DNA of 64,000 nt from Prorocentrum cordatum (GCA_963575745.1 CAUYUJ010022059.1:1413037-1477036), one strand, 5' to 3'; shown: positions 40,755-51,530, counted from the stretch's first letter. The notes: generated by a model from the sequence alone, not told the origin. Numbers and translations are program-made.

Positions 40755-41010
40755 CAAGGAGCTCCGCCGAAGGCCCACATGGGAGCGTTCGCGTGCGCCC
40801 CCTCCGCCCTTTTCGGCACACCTCTCGCGCGTTTCGTGGCCCCATAGGGAGCTCGACCGAAGGCCCAAGTGGGGGCGTTCGCATGCGCCCCTGCCACCCA
40901 TTTCGGCGCGCCCCTCGCATGTTTCGTGGCCCCGTAGGGGGCTCCACCGAAGGCGCCAGCGGGGGCGTTCGCATGCGCCCCCGCCACCCGCGTCGGCGCG
41001 GTGGCCGATT
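40755..41010 (+). repeat. Dispersed ~100-bp repeat, tandem copies
   Basis: Units read GAGCTCGACCGAAGGCCC, GGGGGCGTTCGCATGCGCCC and TTTCGGCGCGCCCCTCGC. Confidence 0.7.
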
Positions 41011-41550
41011 GAATCCCCAAGTTAAGCCGCAACGCGCGCGCTGGGAGCTCTGTATTATAATAACCTCAAAAAAGCGTCGTTTCCCAGAAAATTATCGGGT
41101 AGTTGGCCATTTGTGAAACATTGTGCAAGTTAGTTAAGATTATGGTGATTTACGCATGGTTTGTGTAGGATCACTGGTAATGTGTATACTGGTTTGAACG
41201 CATGCATATTTGCTGCGTTATGCACGCGCGCAGCATAAACTGCGCGTGGATTGCCGTGGTGGGGGGGCGCGAACTCTCATGCGCCAGCGTTGGCCCGGCG
41301 AGGGCCGGGCAGATTTTCGCGCCCTGTATCCACAGATCCGACAGAAGGTTTTGAAAGCTAGAACTGCGCTTTCGGAAGGGGGCTCACATCTCTGCGCCCC
41401 CTGGCCCAGGAGGAGGGATGGGGAGGGGGCGAGGGGGGCGAAGAGGAGCATTCGAACGCAAGGTCTGAAAACCTACGGGCCAAACGAACTAGGAGGGAAG
41501 GGGGACGGGAGGAGGAACAACAGCGCAAACATCACTGACGTTGCTTGACA
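41011..41550. other. AT-richer unique DNA, no gene seen
   Basis: Contains no repeat or clear ORF; it lies directly upstream of the transposase-like frame and could hold its promoter or a 3' intron end. Confidence 0.4.
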
Positions 41551-43022
41551 ATGGAGGGGAAAGGGCCCCCCCGCGATGCATCCGCCCGGGCCCGCCGAAA
41601 GCTTGGCCCTGGTTTTCAATGCATCCCCGTGGTGAGCCTGCACGGAAGGTCAATTTGCAACTGCGGCTGCCGCGGGGCGCAGACGGTGCAACGTATTTGG
41701 GAGATTTTTGCCACGCATGCCCAAGCAGCGGCCTTAGGGATATGGCCAACGACAGATTTTCATGGTCGACCTTGGCCAGCCGACACGATTCGCGAGATGC
41801 TCGCGGGCAAACCTCTTTTCAAGGATAGGGCAGGCGCCATGTGCCATGTCGCAGTGGTGGAGATAAGCTGTGACATGGATGAGCTTCCCAAAAGCTTTGG
41901 TCTGCCCGATTATCGAACGACGCACGGGCGCCTCAGATGTTTCAAGCCCCGTCGAGATTTCGTCAACTTTGCAACTAGAGGAAAGCGACGAACCCATGGT
42001 TGGTTTGAGCGAACCGCTGCGACTTGCCTGCAGGCCCACCGCGTGCCTCGAGATGGGTCAGCGTGGCTTCAGGATCAGATTTGTGATTGCACTGTGAGGT
42101 CCCACAAGAAGGGTGGCGTTGTATTCGATAAGAAACCCGGCAATCATATCCTTCCAAATGTTACGAGGGGAGACCGTTTAGAACCCAGTTTGAAAGGATG
42201 CCCTGATATTCTCAACGGGCAGAAGACTTCTGATTTTGCAGAGGCGATGCGGTTTATTCACACGCACAAAAAAAAACCCAAAGGCGGATTGAATTATATT
42301 TGCCGCCTTTTCCCCAACCCCTCGCTGCAGTGGGCGGGGGTTCCAGGACTCACGACGGACCATGTCCTCCTGGGCAGCATGCACTTCTTGGAGTTGGGTA
42401 TATTGGGATACTATGAAGGAAAAGTCATTTCTGAACTGGACAATGAAAAGTTTTTCGGCGATGACGAAGACGAGAAAGATTACACGGTGACGTCAATGAT
42501 GAAAGATTTCTACAGGAGGCACAACGCCCCAGACAACGACAGGCTGCCCGCATTGTCCTTCAAGGGCGTGATAAATGGTGATTTCCTGAAGTTGAAGGCA
42601 GGCAAAGCCAAAATATTATTACCCTTCTTTGTAGAGCTCCTGTCGAGGAAGGGCGGCGACGCCCTGATCAATGCAAGCGGGCATCGCGGGGACGAGGGCT
42701 CACAGTTACTAGGAGTTGGCGAGGCCCTGCTTGAGCTCTACGGCGTTTTGAAGTCGGAGCCGCGGCGTATGTCCGAGACAGCACTAGATCATTGCAGGGC
42801 CTGCGTGACCAGAATCATGGCTGGGTGGACTGCTGCGGGCTTGAGAGTCACCATGAAAGTGCACGCACTGGCTGAACATCTCTGCGATCAGATGGCATTC
42901 GCAGGCAATGCCACTTGGACTCACAATTATGCGGATGAGTCGTACAATGCGCAGGCCTCCGGCCCTTGCCGCCAGCCGATAGTGGAACACCTCATGAGAG
43001 AGGGTCGAAAGGAGGATGGCGA

Positions 43023-43054
<32 letters not shown>

Positions 43055-43510
43055 GAGGAGGGAGGAGGAGGAGGAGGAGGAGGAGGAGCGAGGAGGAGGG
43101 GGAGGGGAAGGAGGATGAGGAGGAGGAGGACGAAGAGAGCAAGGAGGAGGAGCAACAACAGCAGCAGCAGCAGACGAAGTAGCAACTGTAGCAGCATCGG
43201 CATCATCAACATCGACACCAGCAACAAGGGGCCCAGGCCCCAGGGCACCCCTGCGCGGTTCATAATAACGCAGAGTGATTGCACAAAGGGTTCCAAGAGA
43301 CACTGGAGGCTCCAAGTCTCAACAACGGGATGCTGCAGGATCGTTGGCCTGGAACCGATACAACAGCGTCGAGTGCGAGAGCTTGGGGGCCCCCCAGGGG
43401 GTGGCGGATAACAATGCCAAGGAACGGGGCAACAACGTTGAGCGCACGCAATTTATCGAACGCTTCCTTGTCAAATGGTACTTGCAGCACTTGCTCGAAA
43501 GAGGTCGCTA
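41551..43510 (+). CDS. Transposase-like protein, central and C-terminal part
   Basis: From ATG 41551 the frame is open for 543 codons. It includes GFQCIPVVSLHGRSICNCGC, GIWPTTDFHGRPWP, AVVEISCDMDELPKSFGLP, TTDHVLLGSMHFLELGILGY (compare D-x-x-H/G-x-x-x-L-E/D-L-G) and VTMKVHALAEHLCDQ with THNYADESYN (compare K-x-H...HL...W-x-Y-x-x-E). Such an order is seen in TNP2/CACTA-like DDE transposases; the catalytic acidic residues cannot be assigned with certainty by eye. From about 43010 to 43180 the frame runs through a GGA repeat that is probably intronic. 43400-43510 (NAKERGNNVERTQFIERFLV, WYLQHLLERGR, stop) is likely the last exon. It probably belongs with 36960-37926. Confidence 0.6.
43010..43180. 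repeat. (GGA)n purine-rich tract inside the transposase-like gene
   Basis: GGAGGAGGAAGAGG with a terminal CAGCAGCAG run. Confidence 0.85.
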
Positions 43511-43739
43511 ATAAAAACAAGAAGTGCCACGCCTGCATCGATAGGGGGAGGGGGAGGGGGGCGCAAAAGAGCGCGGGGCGGCTGCGGTCCTCGCGATGCT
43601 CGGAGATGTGGCCGGTGCTGGCGTCGTTCCCCGGGCACCCGCGAGTTTGGACCTACCAGGGCGACCTCGTGAGCCTCGCAAGGGGCCTCGGGGACCTCGT
43701 CGGGGACCTTGGGGACCTACCTCCTCTTCTCTCTTGTTT

Positions 43740-43799
<60 letters not shown>

Positions 43800-43825
43800 C
43801 TCTCATTGTTGTTGTTGTTGTTTTT

Positions 43826-43874
<49 letters not shown>
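43740..43874. repeat. (CT)n microsatellite
   Basis: Two CT runs separated by GTTGTTGTTG and T10. Confidence 0.95.
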
Positions 43875-43877
<3 letters not shown>

Positions 43878-43919
43878 CCTCGGACCTGCGAGCCTAGGTT
43901 TGGCCTTTTCCCCCTGCCT

Positions 43920-44064
43920 CCTTCTCCTGCTCCTCCTCCTCCTCCTCCTACCTCCTCCTCCCCTCCCCCTCCTGGTCCTCCTCCTCCTCCTCGCCCCTCC
44001 TCCTCTTCCTTCTCCTCCTCCTGCTTCTCCTTCTCCTCCTCCTTCTCCCCCCCCTCCTCCTCCA
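43920..44064. repeat. (TCC)n pyrimidine tract
   Basis: CTCCTCCTCC-type repeat directly upstream of the dispersed 100-bp repeat. Confidence 0.85.
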
Positions 44065-44094
44065 ACCATGGCCTCTGCCCTCCGCGTGCCCATA

Positions 44095-44410
44095 TGTCGG
44101 TGCACCTCTCACGGGGATCGTGGCCCCTATAGGGAGCTCCACCTAAGGCCCCAGTGGCACTGCTCCTATGGCGGACCCGCGCCCACGTTGGCACACCGCT
44201 CACGAGGATCGCGGTGCCATGAGGAGCTCCACCGATCGGCGCCAGCGGCGCCGCTTCCATGGCCGACCCGTGCCCATTTCGGCACACCCCTCGGGGATTC
44301 CAGCGGCGGCGATCCCGTGGCCGGCCGGCGCCCATGTCGACGCGCCCCTCACGAGGCTCGTGGCCACATGGGAAGTTTCACCGAAGGCTCGGGCGGACCG
44401 CGCCACGAGA
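44095..44410 (+). repeat. Dispersed ~100-bp repeat, three to four units
   Basis: Units begin with AGGGAGCTCCACC or GAGGAGCTCCACC, contain CCAGTGGC/CCAGCGGCG, and end TTCGGCACACCCCTCG or similar. Confidence 0.65.
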
Positions 44411-44469
44411 ATCGCGGCCCCATATACATGCATAGTAAACGCATGCATGCATGCATAATCTAAATGTAC

Positions 44470-44570
44470 ACGTAGTTTTGCATGTGTATACATATATTTA
44501 TCCATATATATATACACACATATAGGTACATACACATATATATATATATATATATATATACACATTCATG
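44470..44570. repeat. (AT)n/(ACAT)n microsatellite
   Basis: TATATATATA and ACACATA runs. Confidence 0.9.
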
Positions 44571-45446
44571 CATACTATGGCGTATCCGCTCCTATTTCGG
44601 CACGTCCCTCACGAGGATCAGAGGAAGAAGCCTGCGTCGTGTGAGACGCGCGTCGAATATCGAAGCTTTTCTTGCGTTTTGGGCGCATTGTTCTCCCTCG
44701 CTTGATCCCCGGGGGTCGGAGGCTCACCTTATGGTGTCGGAGGCCGTCTCAGGGCATCACGGAAGCCACCCCAGGGCATCGAAAGCCCTCTCAGAGAATT
44801 TTCTTCCACAGCCGATTGGGCTGAAGCCGCGAGAATTTTAGGCGCTCGGCGTGGAGGGTGGGGAGGCGGAGGAGGAGGAGGAGGAGGGGGGGGAAGAGGG
44901 GGGGGAGGAGGAGGAAGAAGAGGAAGGGGCGGAGGAGGAGAAGGAGGGGGAGGAGGAGGAGGACAAGGAGGAACATGAAAGAGGCGGACGATAAGAGGAG
45001 GGCGAAAACGAAACCGAGGACGTGGGTGAGAATGATGACGAAAAGGCGGCGGGGGAGGTCGGTGGTCCGGAGGAGACCTTCGAAGGTTCTCGGGAGGCGC
45101 TGCGAGGCCCATGCGGGCCATAGCACCACCATGAGCCCCGACGAGGTCCCCGAAGTCACCCGGGGGGGAGGGGATGAGGGGGAAAATGAGGGCGAGGTGG
45201 AGAAAGGACACAAGGAACCGCCACCCGCCCCCGTCATCCAGGGGCGTTTGAGCTCGATACGCGGGGGGGGGGGGGGGCATTTGAGCTCGACGCCGTGCCC
45301 CTCCTTTTGGCGCGGGGCCGCGAAGGCGAGCGACGTCGATCCTCTGTTGTATGACCCAGTGGGAAATGCAAAGACAGCCGGGCTCCCCCCTTCTGAAACA
45401 CGCGGGAAAGGCGGATGCTGATTGGGGGGTAACGCATCAAAACCAC
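44571..45446. other. Mixed DNA with a (GGA)n tract, no gene seen
   Basis: 44860-44985 is purine-rich GGAGGAGG. GCATTTGAGCTCGA/GCGTTTGAGCTCGA occurs twice near 45243 and 45279. No convincing ORF. Confidence 0.45.
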
Positions 45447-45467
45447 CCGTAGGGATTTTGGCTCAAG
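45447..45467 (+). other. Relict spliced leader upstream of the Gly/Asp-repeat gene
   Basis: 19 of 21 bases match the dinoflagellate SL core (CCGTAGCC followed by ATTTTGGCTCAAG); the only differences are GG for CC. The start codon is 2 bases further on (ATG 45470). Genomic DNA should not carry the SL in front of a gene unless the gene was copied from a trans-spliced mRNA. Confidence 0.85.
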
Positions 45468-45469
45468 CC

Positions 45470-46483
45470 ATGGCTTTTCGGCATGACCCTCGGTCGGCCT
45501 GCTTCGCCCCGATTGTCAATCCTGTCACGGGGGTTTTGAATTATCCCTGGTTTGCGGATGGCGGCCGATCGATCGAGTGGGTGGTCGCGGAGGTCTGGCT
45601 GCACCGCCACCGCCAGCGCCAGCTGGAAGGCTGCGAGGTCCCGACGCCGTTCGACGAGAGCGACGCCCACGTGAGAGCGGCGGTCGACGACGTGGCGAGC
45701 GACGGGCGGCTTGGCGGCCGCATCACCGTCGACGACGCGGACGGCTGCGTCGACGCGGGCGGCATCGACGTTGGCGGCGGCATCGACGCGGGCATCGGCA
45801 CGCACGTCGACGGCACCGACGTGGACGGCGGCATCGAGACGGGCGTCGGCACGCACGTCGACGGCACCGACGTGGATGGCGGCATCGAGACGGGCGTCGG
45901 CGCGCAAGACAACGGCATCGACGCGGGCGCCGGCATCGATCCCGACACGGGCGTCGGCGCGCAGGACGACGGCATCGACGTGAGCGGCGGCGTCGACGCG
46001 GGCGTCGGCGCATGCGACGGCATCGACGCGGGCGACAGCATCAAGATGGACAGGGGCCGGTTCGCCGATGCACTGGACGTCGACGAGCTGATCGCAGACA
46101 GCGAGGATCTCGACATCGATCGTCAGGACGTGCTGCCCCCGCGGCAGCGCCGCCCACGTTGGAGGCTCGGGGTCCTGACGTCGAAGGCCGTCGACACAGG
46201 CAACGACGGCGTCGACGCGGGCGGCGCCGACGCGAGCGTCGACGCGGACGGCGGCGTCGAGACGAGCGTCGGCGCGGGCATCGACGTGGGCGGCGGGATC
46301 GCGCAGGACGACGGCATCGACATCGGCGCGGGCATTCACGCGGGCATCGTCGTGGTCGACGGCGGCATCGAGTTGAACGGCGGCGCGCAGTGCGGCGGCA
46401 TCGACGCGAGGGGCGGCGTGGGCACGGACATCGACGCGGGCGGCATCGAAAGCAGGTTCGCCGACGCGATCGACGTCGACTAG
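45470..46483 (+). CDS. 337-residue Gly/Asp-repeat protein, probable retrogene
   Basis: ATG 45470 follows the SL relic. Residues 1-75 are non-repetitive (MAFRHDPRSACFAPIVNPV, NYPWFADGGRSIEWVVAEVW). Residues about 90-200 contain 17-residue repeats of the form G-x-x-x-D-G-x-D-x-x-x-G-I/V-E/D-x-G-V, two of them identical (THVDGTDVDGGIETGVG). A linker with RFADALDVDELIADSEDL and a basic segment (RQRRPRWRLGV) follows. A second repeat block ends in RFADAIDVD, echoing the linker, so the protein probably arose by internal duplication. No introns are visible, as expected of a retrogene. Regular Gly/Asp repeats could fold as a solenoid or bind calcium; this is speculation. No signal peptide seen. Confidence 0.65.
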   Translation: MAFRHDPRSACFAPIVNPVTGVLNYPWFADGGRSIEWVVAEVWLHRHRQRQLEGCEVPTPFDESDAHVRAAVDDVASDGRLGGRITVDDADGCVDAGGIDVGGGIDAGIGTHVDGTDVDGGIETGVGTHVDGTDVDGGIETGVGAQDNGIDAGAGIDPDTGVGAQDDGIDVSGGVDAGVGACDGIDAGDSIKMDRGRFADALDVDELIADSEDLDIDRQDVLPPRQRRPRWRLGVLTSKAVDTGNDGVDAGGADASVDADGGVETSVGAGIDVGGGIAQDDGIDIGAGIHAGIVVVDGGIELNGGAQCGGIDARGGVGTDIDAGGIESRFADAIDVD

Positions 46484-46750
46484 AGCTGAGCGTCGCCTCC
46501 CTGCCTCAAACTCTTCCTCCCTCACCCTCGATCAGGATCCTCGCTATCCTTCCACCCTCGCCGCCGCCATCACCTCCGCCCTCATCTCACCTCCACCCTC
46601 ACCTCCACCATCAGCTCCTCCACCTCTCACCTCGAGAGCCGCCAGCTGCAGCCGACGCACGCTGGTTGAGAGCAGATCTGCTCACGTGTATTCTAATACA
46701 CGGATGTGTACGTCTAGAATCTGCAGTTCCACGTGCACGTGGAAACAGTA
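46484..46750. other. Region downstream of the Gly/Asp gene, no gene seen
   Basis: 46530-46625 is CACCTCCACC-rich. No ORF of interest. Confidence 0.4.
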
Positions 46751-46753
46751 AAG

Positions 46754-46835
46754 ACGGTCGTCGTCGTCGTCGTCGATCGTCTTCGTCGTCGTCGATCGAT
46801 GTCGTCGTCGATCGTCGTCGTCGTCGGCGCCGGCG
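46754..46835. repeat. (GTC)n / GTCGAT microsatellite
   Basis: GTCGTCGTC runs with TCGATCG interruptions. Confidence 0.9.
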
Positions 46836-46886
46836 TCGGGGCCGGCGCTTGGGGGCGCAGGTGTTTTCAAACCCACTGCCACGCGG

Positions 46887-46938
46887 AGCATCTTCGTACA
46901 TCGACCTGGTAACTACCAGGTCGATGTGCGAAGATGCT
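46887..46938. repeat. Palindrome, 25-bp arms, 2-nt spacer
   Basis: Arms 46887-46911 and 46914-46938 are reverse complements with one mismatch (T/C at the tenth base from the outer end). The core reads CCTGGTA-AC-TACCAGG. Confidence 0.9.
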
Positions 46939-47079
46939 TGGGTTCTGCGCAGGTTCGGGATCTGCCTGATCGCGCATGTCTTGCAGTCAGCATACTCTGG
47001 CGGGGTGCTCTGGGGGCGCGAGGCGCACTGGAAGGGCGGGGGGGTCGATTGAGGGAGCGGCCCCACCGCGCTGACCCAA

Positions 47080-47260
47080 TATTCTATAGAGGGCCGACGC
47101 TGTTAACATCACGACGTCAGATGTCCGCCGCAGTATTCTATAGAGGGCCGACGCTGTTAACATCGCGACGTCAGATGTCCGCCGCAGTATTCTATAGAGG
47201 GCCGACGCTGCAATGCGACGTCAGATGTCCGCCGCAGTATTCTATAGTGGGCCGATGCCC
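47080..47260. repeat. 54-bp tandem repeat, ~3.5 units
   Basis: Units start at 47080, 47134, 47188 and 47238 with TATTCTATAG(A/T)GGGCCGA and contain GACGTCAGATGTCCGCCGCA. The third unit is 4 bases shorter. Confidence 0.93.
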
Positions 47261-47299
47261 GCCGCGTCATGTTCAGACGCCTGATTGCTCCCCCCCCTG

Positions 47300-47590
47300 C
47301 TCACACACTCAGGCACGGACGCGCGCGCGCACGCACTCACGCACTCAGGCACACACGCACACGCATTCACACACTCAAGCACACTCGACCCCAGTGACTT
47401 CTCCGGGGACCCCGGCGACGACCTCCCCTCAGCCCCCACTCTCCCCTCCTCCGCCTCCTCCGTTGGCACCTCCGTCGGGGCGCGCTCCGCCCCGCCATTG
47501 GCCGCGAGCCGATGTGCGTCGCGATCGTTGGAAATATCCCCTCTCGCTCACGCGTGGCTCTCAGAGTGGACGTGCATGAGTGTACAGTGA
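47300..47590. other. ACGC/ACAC-rich DNA, no gene seen
   Basis: Degenerate GCACGCACTCACGCACTCAGGC motifs at 47310-47385; nothing coding is supported. Confidence 0.5.
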
Positions 47591-47649
47591 TCTACGACGA
47601 CTAGCCAGATGCGGTTGAAATGGCGCTCCATTGATGCCGCGTATAGTAG

Positions 47650-48045
47650 ACATGTATGTCTGTAGGCGTGTATGCATGCATAGACGTATGTATGTATGCA
47701 TGTCTGTCTGTATGTATGTGTATGTATGTATGTGTGTATGTATGCATGTGTGTATGTATGTATGTATGTGTGTATGTATGTGTGTATGTATGTGTGTATG
47801 TGTGTAAGTGTATGCATGTGCGTATGTATGTGTGTAATGTATGCATGTATGTATGTATGTAGGTAGGTATTTATGTATGTATGTAGGTATGTAGGTAGGT
47901 GGGTATGTCGGTATGTAGGTATGTAGGTATGTAGGTATGTAGGTATGTATGTATGTATGTATGTATGCATGTAATTCGTTATATATGCATGTATGTATGT
48001 TCGTATGCATGTGTGCACATGATACGCATACATATTTTATACATG
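47650..48045. repeat. (TATG)n/(TAGG)n microsatellite
   Basis: Tetranucleotide TATG and GTAG runs of about 400 bases; frames read as His/Tyr/Thr repeats are artefacts. Confidence 0.95.
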
Positions 48046-48559
48046 CATCCCCTCTCCGTTCCTAAGCGTTGGGATGTCTAACAACTAGTTGAAACATAAT
48101 GTTTCAATAACTTGGAGCTGCACGGCTTCAAGCAATAGTCGCGTGGGCCACACCGTGCAGCTGAGTACTATTGCGCATGCGATCGGGAAAGAAAAAACCG
48201 CCGCGGGCATTCCCATCCCCTGTGCACGTCGATCGGTGGCGGTTTGTATGTGCTGTTAACTATATATGTATACACATGCTCCTTCTCCCCATTTGCGACG
48301 CGACCGAGTGGTCGATCCCCTTTTGACACGGAGGTTTATACATAACCTCCGCCTGGAGGATGGAACCTGTTGCGGGCGGGCGCACAGGAGAATGACGTGC
48401 ACGCCATTTGAATTATGCACGGCGCGAGGCGCATGCACCTTCGGAGATGAAATGGCGCGCCCGCGCGTTTAATGACATCTAAACCCCTGTCCCTCCGCGA
48501 TGTCCTGTCTGTGCCCGTAACAACTGCTGGACGACTGTCAATCTTGCTAGCCATTAGAT
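48046..48559. other. Unique DNA, no gene seen
   Basis: Contains an imperfect inverted repeat around GCTGCACGG...CCGTGCAGC (48117-48163). No ORF with recognisable features. Confidence 0.4.
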
Positions 48560-48645
48560 CATGACCCCGTAGGGAGCTCCACCGAAGGCCCCAGTGGTGG
48601 CGTTCGCATGCGGTTCCACCCCCAATTCGGCACACCCCTCCCTCG
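48560..48645 (+). repeat. Dispersed ~100-bp repeat, single copy
   Basis: GACCCCGTAGGGAGCTCCAC, GCCCCAGTGGTGGCGTTCGC and AATTCGGCACACCCCTC in the family order. Confidence 0.7.
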
Positions 48646-50689
48646 CCCCTCCTTCCGTTAATGATCACGCCAAGGGAAGGGGGGGGATGCGGCCCCCGAC
48701 GCACGAGGTCTGCTCGATCCCCAGACGTCCGATGTTTTCATTTTTCAAAACGCGACCCTCGAAGTCCTGATAGGAAACATGAGTCATCGATCTGTGGGTT
48801 GATTTTTGACTGCCCTGGGGCCCGCGGGAACGGGGCCCCTAGAGGACGAAGTTCGTCCAACGTCGGAGGAGGGGCAGCCCTTGCGGACATCGTGGATCGG
48901 CCCTCTACCGCATCGACGGGATGAGGTGGCCGGCGCCGTAACCGCATGCTACCCGCACGTATAATTAACTCACATAACTTCCAGGATCTCGTGAAAACTC
49001 TGCGAAATCCTATAGAATTCGCGCGAAAAACAGAACCTTCCGCTCCATCCGAATGGACGGCGTGGAGGGTGGAGGCCCAGGGTGCTAACACCCAGGCACC
49101 AGAAGCAACGACTGCAGGGCCTGGCCGCTAGGGCGAACAAGCGCAGGCATCCCCCCAACTGGCCAAGGCTTTATTCAGGGAGGAAAACCTTTTACACGGC
49201 CCGTGGACAGCCTCCAACTGGGGCTCGAAGATGGCATGGGGGCCTCATGCGGCCACCGCGCAGGGCTCAAACAATCGACGCGGGCGAAACTTCGCCCAGT
49301 CGGCAACAAACCCCGCAAACATGCAAGGGCGCCTCCTGCCATGAAGCGCGCGAGGCATGGGCCTCCTTGCCCGATGTCCAACGGGACACCCTGGTCGACA
49401 AAAGCAGCTCGTAAATATACATGCGCAAAGACGCTGGAGAGGATCCCGGTCTGTCATTTTACAAGATGCGCGACGGAGAGATCGGTCGCTCTTAGGCACC
49501 CTGCAATCTGGTCATGCGAACTGTCGCAGACGCGCATGATCCCTCAGAGGCCCGCGCGGCCCCGCCAGAGGGCCAAGTATACGAGTCGGCGCGACAACGC
49601 CTCCTTTGCGGAAATCGGCACTGGTCGAATCCATTTCTCGGTCAATGGACATGGCGTGTTGACGTTTTATTTGGACGGCCTATCTGCGCGTGCGGTTTGC
49701 GATCCGTGCGTTACTCGCCGCCCCCGGCCGTAAATTGCAAATGCGTCGCACATCCCAGCGCGTTGTGCATGTGCTGTTCCTGGGTGCGCCGACGACATTT
49801 CCTCCGTCGCGAAACCTCGTTTTGGCGCGCGTGCGCAATGTCGTTCGCCCCCGAAAAAAAGGGGCGGCGGCGCGAAACGCGAGTGGAGTTCGCCTGCCCC
49901 GAGTAACCTGCGACGCAAAGAATGTCGCAAATTGCAGGCCGGCCCATGTCCAAACCGTGAACATCATGGCGTCGCTGCAAGAGCGCGCGCGGAATGGTTG
50001 CGCGGGCGCCGCCCAGACACGTCGCGTCTCCGCGTTGCGCCCGCCAGTGCTCCGAGCGAGCCGAACCCCGCGGCCCCGCGCGGAGCCTGCCAGTTCGCGG
50101 GGCGAGCCCTGCGCGACCCCAATGCGGGCCAAACGAAACCCCGCCCGGGCCCCGCGGAGAAGCGCGCGAACCCGAGAGACCCGCGGGCGCAATTGCCGCC
50201 GGCTTTCCGCGGACCTGGACGCAGGACATATTTTCTCGTGGGCGACGTTGGCGCTGCCGGAACTCCCCCACAAACAATGCTTCTCATACTTTGCAGATCG
50301 CAAGCGGAACCGAACAGGCAGGCGCACTATCTAGATGCCGCCCTGCCCCCCGCGCGCGAAACCCGCGCCGGCCCCGCCGGGCCCAGCGCGCATTTCGCCC
50401 GGGGCTTGCGCGGGGTTTCCCGCAATTTCGCTCGGGCCTCGCGGGCACGTTCGCGCGCCGCGCGCGAACCCATGTTGGTTTCGGAGATGTTGACAAACAG
50501 GCGCGGGGCTCGCGCGCAAGCCGGCTGGGGCTCGCGCGCTGCCCGAGCGAAGCACGCGCGGGCTCGCGCTCAGCTCGCGCGGAACTCATCGCGCGGAGGC
50601 CGCGTGGAGCGCTGGCGGGCCTCGGGGGCTGCCGGCGCCGCGAGGCGCCGATGGGCCGCGCGATCGGCGGCGCGACGAGACGTCTCACG
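48646..50689. other. GC-rich DNA with overlapping open frames, unassigned
   Basis: Several frames of 150-300 codons are open on both strands from 49200 to 50700, as expected of GC-rich DNA. Short stretches look protein-like (for example EAREAWASLPDVQRDTLVDK near 49345 and FAEIGTGRIHFSVNGHGVL near 49605, both plus strand), but they lie in different frames without a consistent exon model. No family is recognised. Confidence 0.35.
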
Positions 50690-51530
50690 CCACTGATGTG
50701 CGCCAGCTGGGCTGCCGCAGATGATGCATTCCGCCGCCCACTTGGGGGCCCGGCCCGGACGGCGGGGGGGGGGCCCGGGGGCCGCCCGATCGCGCCAGGA
50801 AGGGACAGAGGACCCCAAAACATACCAAGAAGGCCCCGGGAGGGAGGCCCTGGGCGACGAGCCGCAGAAAGCTTGATCCAAAGCGCTCGCGCCAGCCTCC
50901 AGGCGGCCCAAGGGGCCCCCAGGACGCTTCAGGAAAACCCTTAGACGCGCCCCAGGACGGCCTCCAGACGCAAAAACCGCACCATTCCCTACGGGCATCG
51001 CGCGCGTTTCGCAGATTCGCCACTCGCGCGGCCACAGCGTCCGCTGTGACCCAGGAAGCCTCCCAGATCGCCCCAGGACGACCCGAGAAGCCCCCGAGAG
51101 CGCTGCCGGACGACCCAAGAAGAACCCGCGACCGCTCAAGCAGACCCCAAGACGGCCCAGGGGGGCCCAGGACAGCCCCAAGAGGGGACCCAGAGGGGGA
51201 TCTCGAACGGACATTTCGAGCCCTCGGCGCGGAAGCGCCCCCCGGCTGCCCAAGGAAGCCCCCGACAGGCCCCCGGGGGTGCTCCGAGAGGCACCCAGAA
51301 AATACGCACCAAGAGGCTCCGACGAGGCCCCCGAGCGGCGCAAAAACTGCGCCCCAAACGCCCCCGAGACGCCTCCCACGAGACCCTATCTGCCACCCGC
51401 GGGGCGTCCGACCCGCAACCTGGGCACGGCGGCGGGATCTGCAGGAAGCCATTCGACAATCAAAAGAGCTCCAAGAAACCACCAAGGGACGACCAAGAAG
51501 AAACCAGCAGCAACGCACAACAAAGGCTGG
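50690..51530. repeat. Satellite block (GGCCCAAGACGGCCC type)
   Basis: Degenerate CCCCAAGA, GGCCCAGG and CCCCCGAGA units. At 50955-51030 it carries the conserved non-satellite segment 'CCAGACGCAAAAACC ... ATTCGCC' that also marks units at 57410, 57790 and 58150. Confidence 0.75.

Noticed and set aside
43279-44463. 394-codon plus-strand ORF through CT repeats
   Set aside because: The middle is translated (CT)n and (TCC)n; only the first ~75 codons overlap plausible coding sequence, and in a different frame from the likely last transposase exon.
45422-45469. N-terminal extension MGGNASKPPVG of the Gly/Asp protein (myristoylation-like)
   Set aside because: It would start at TTG and includes the SL relic; ATG 45470 directly after the relic is better supported.
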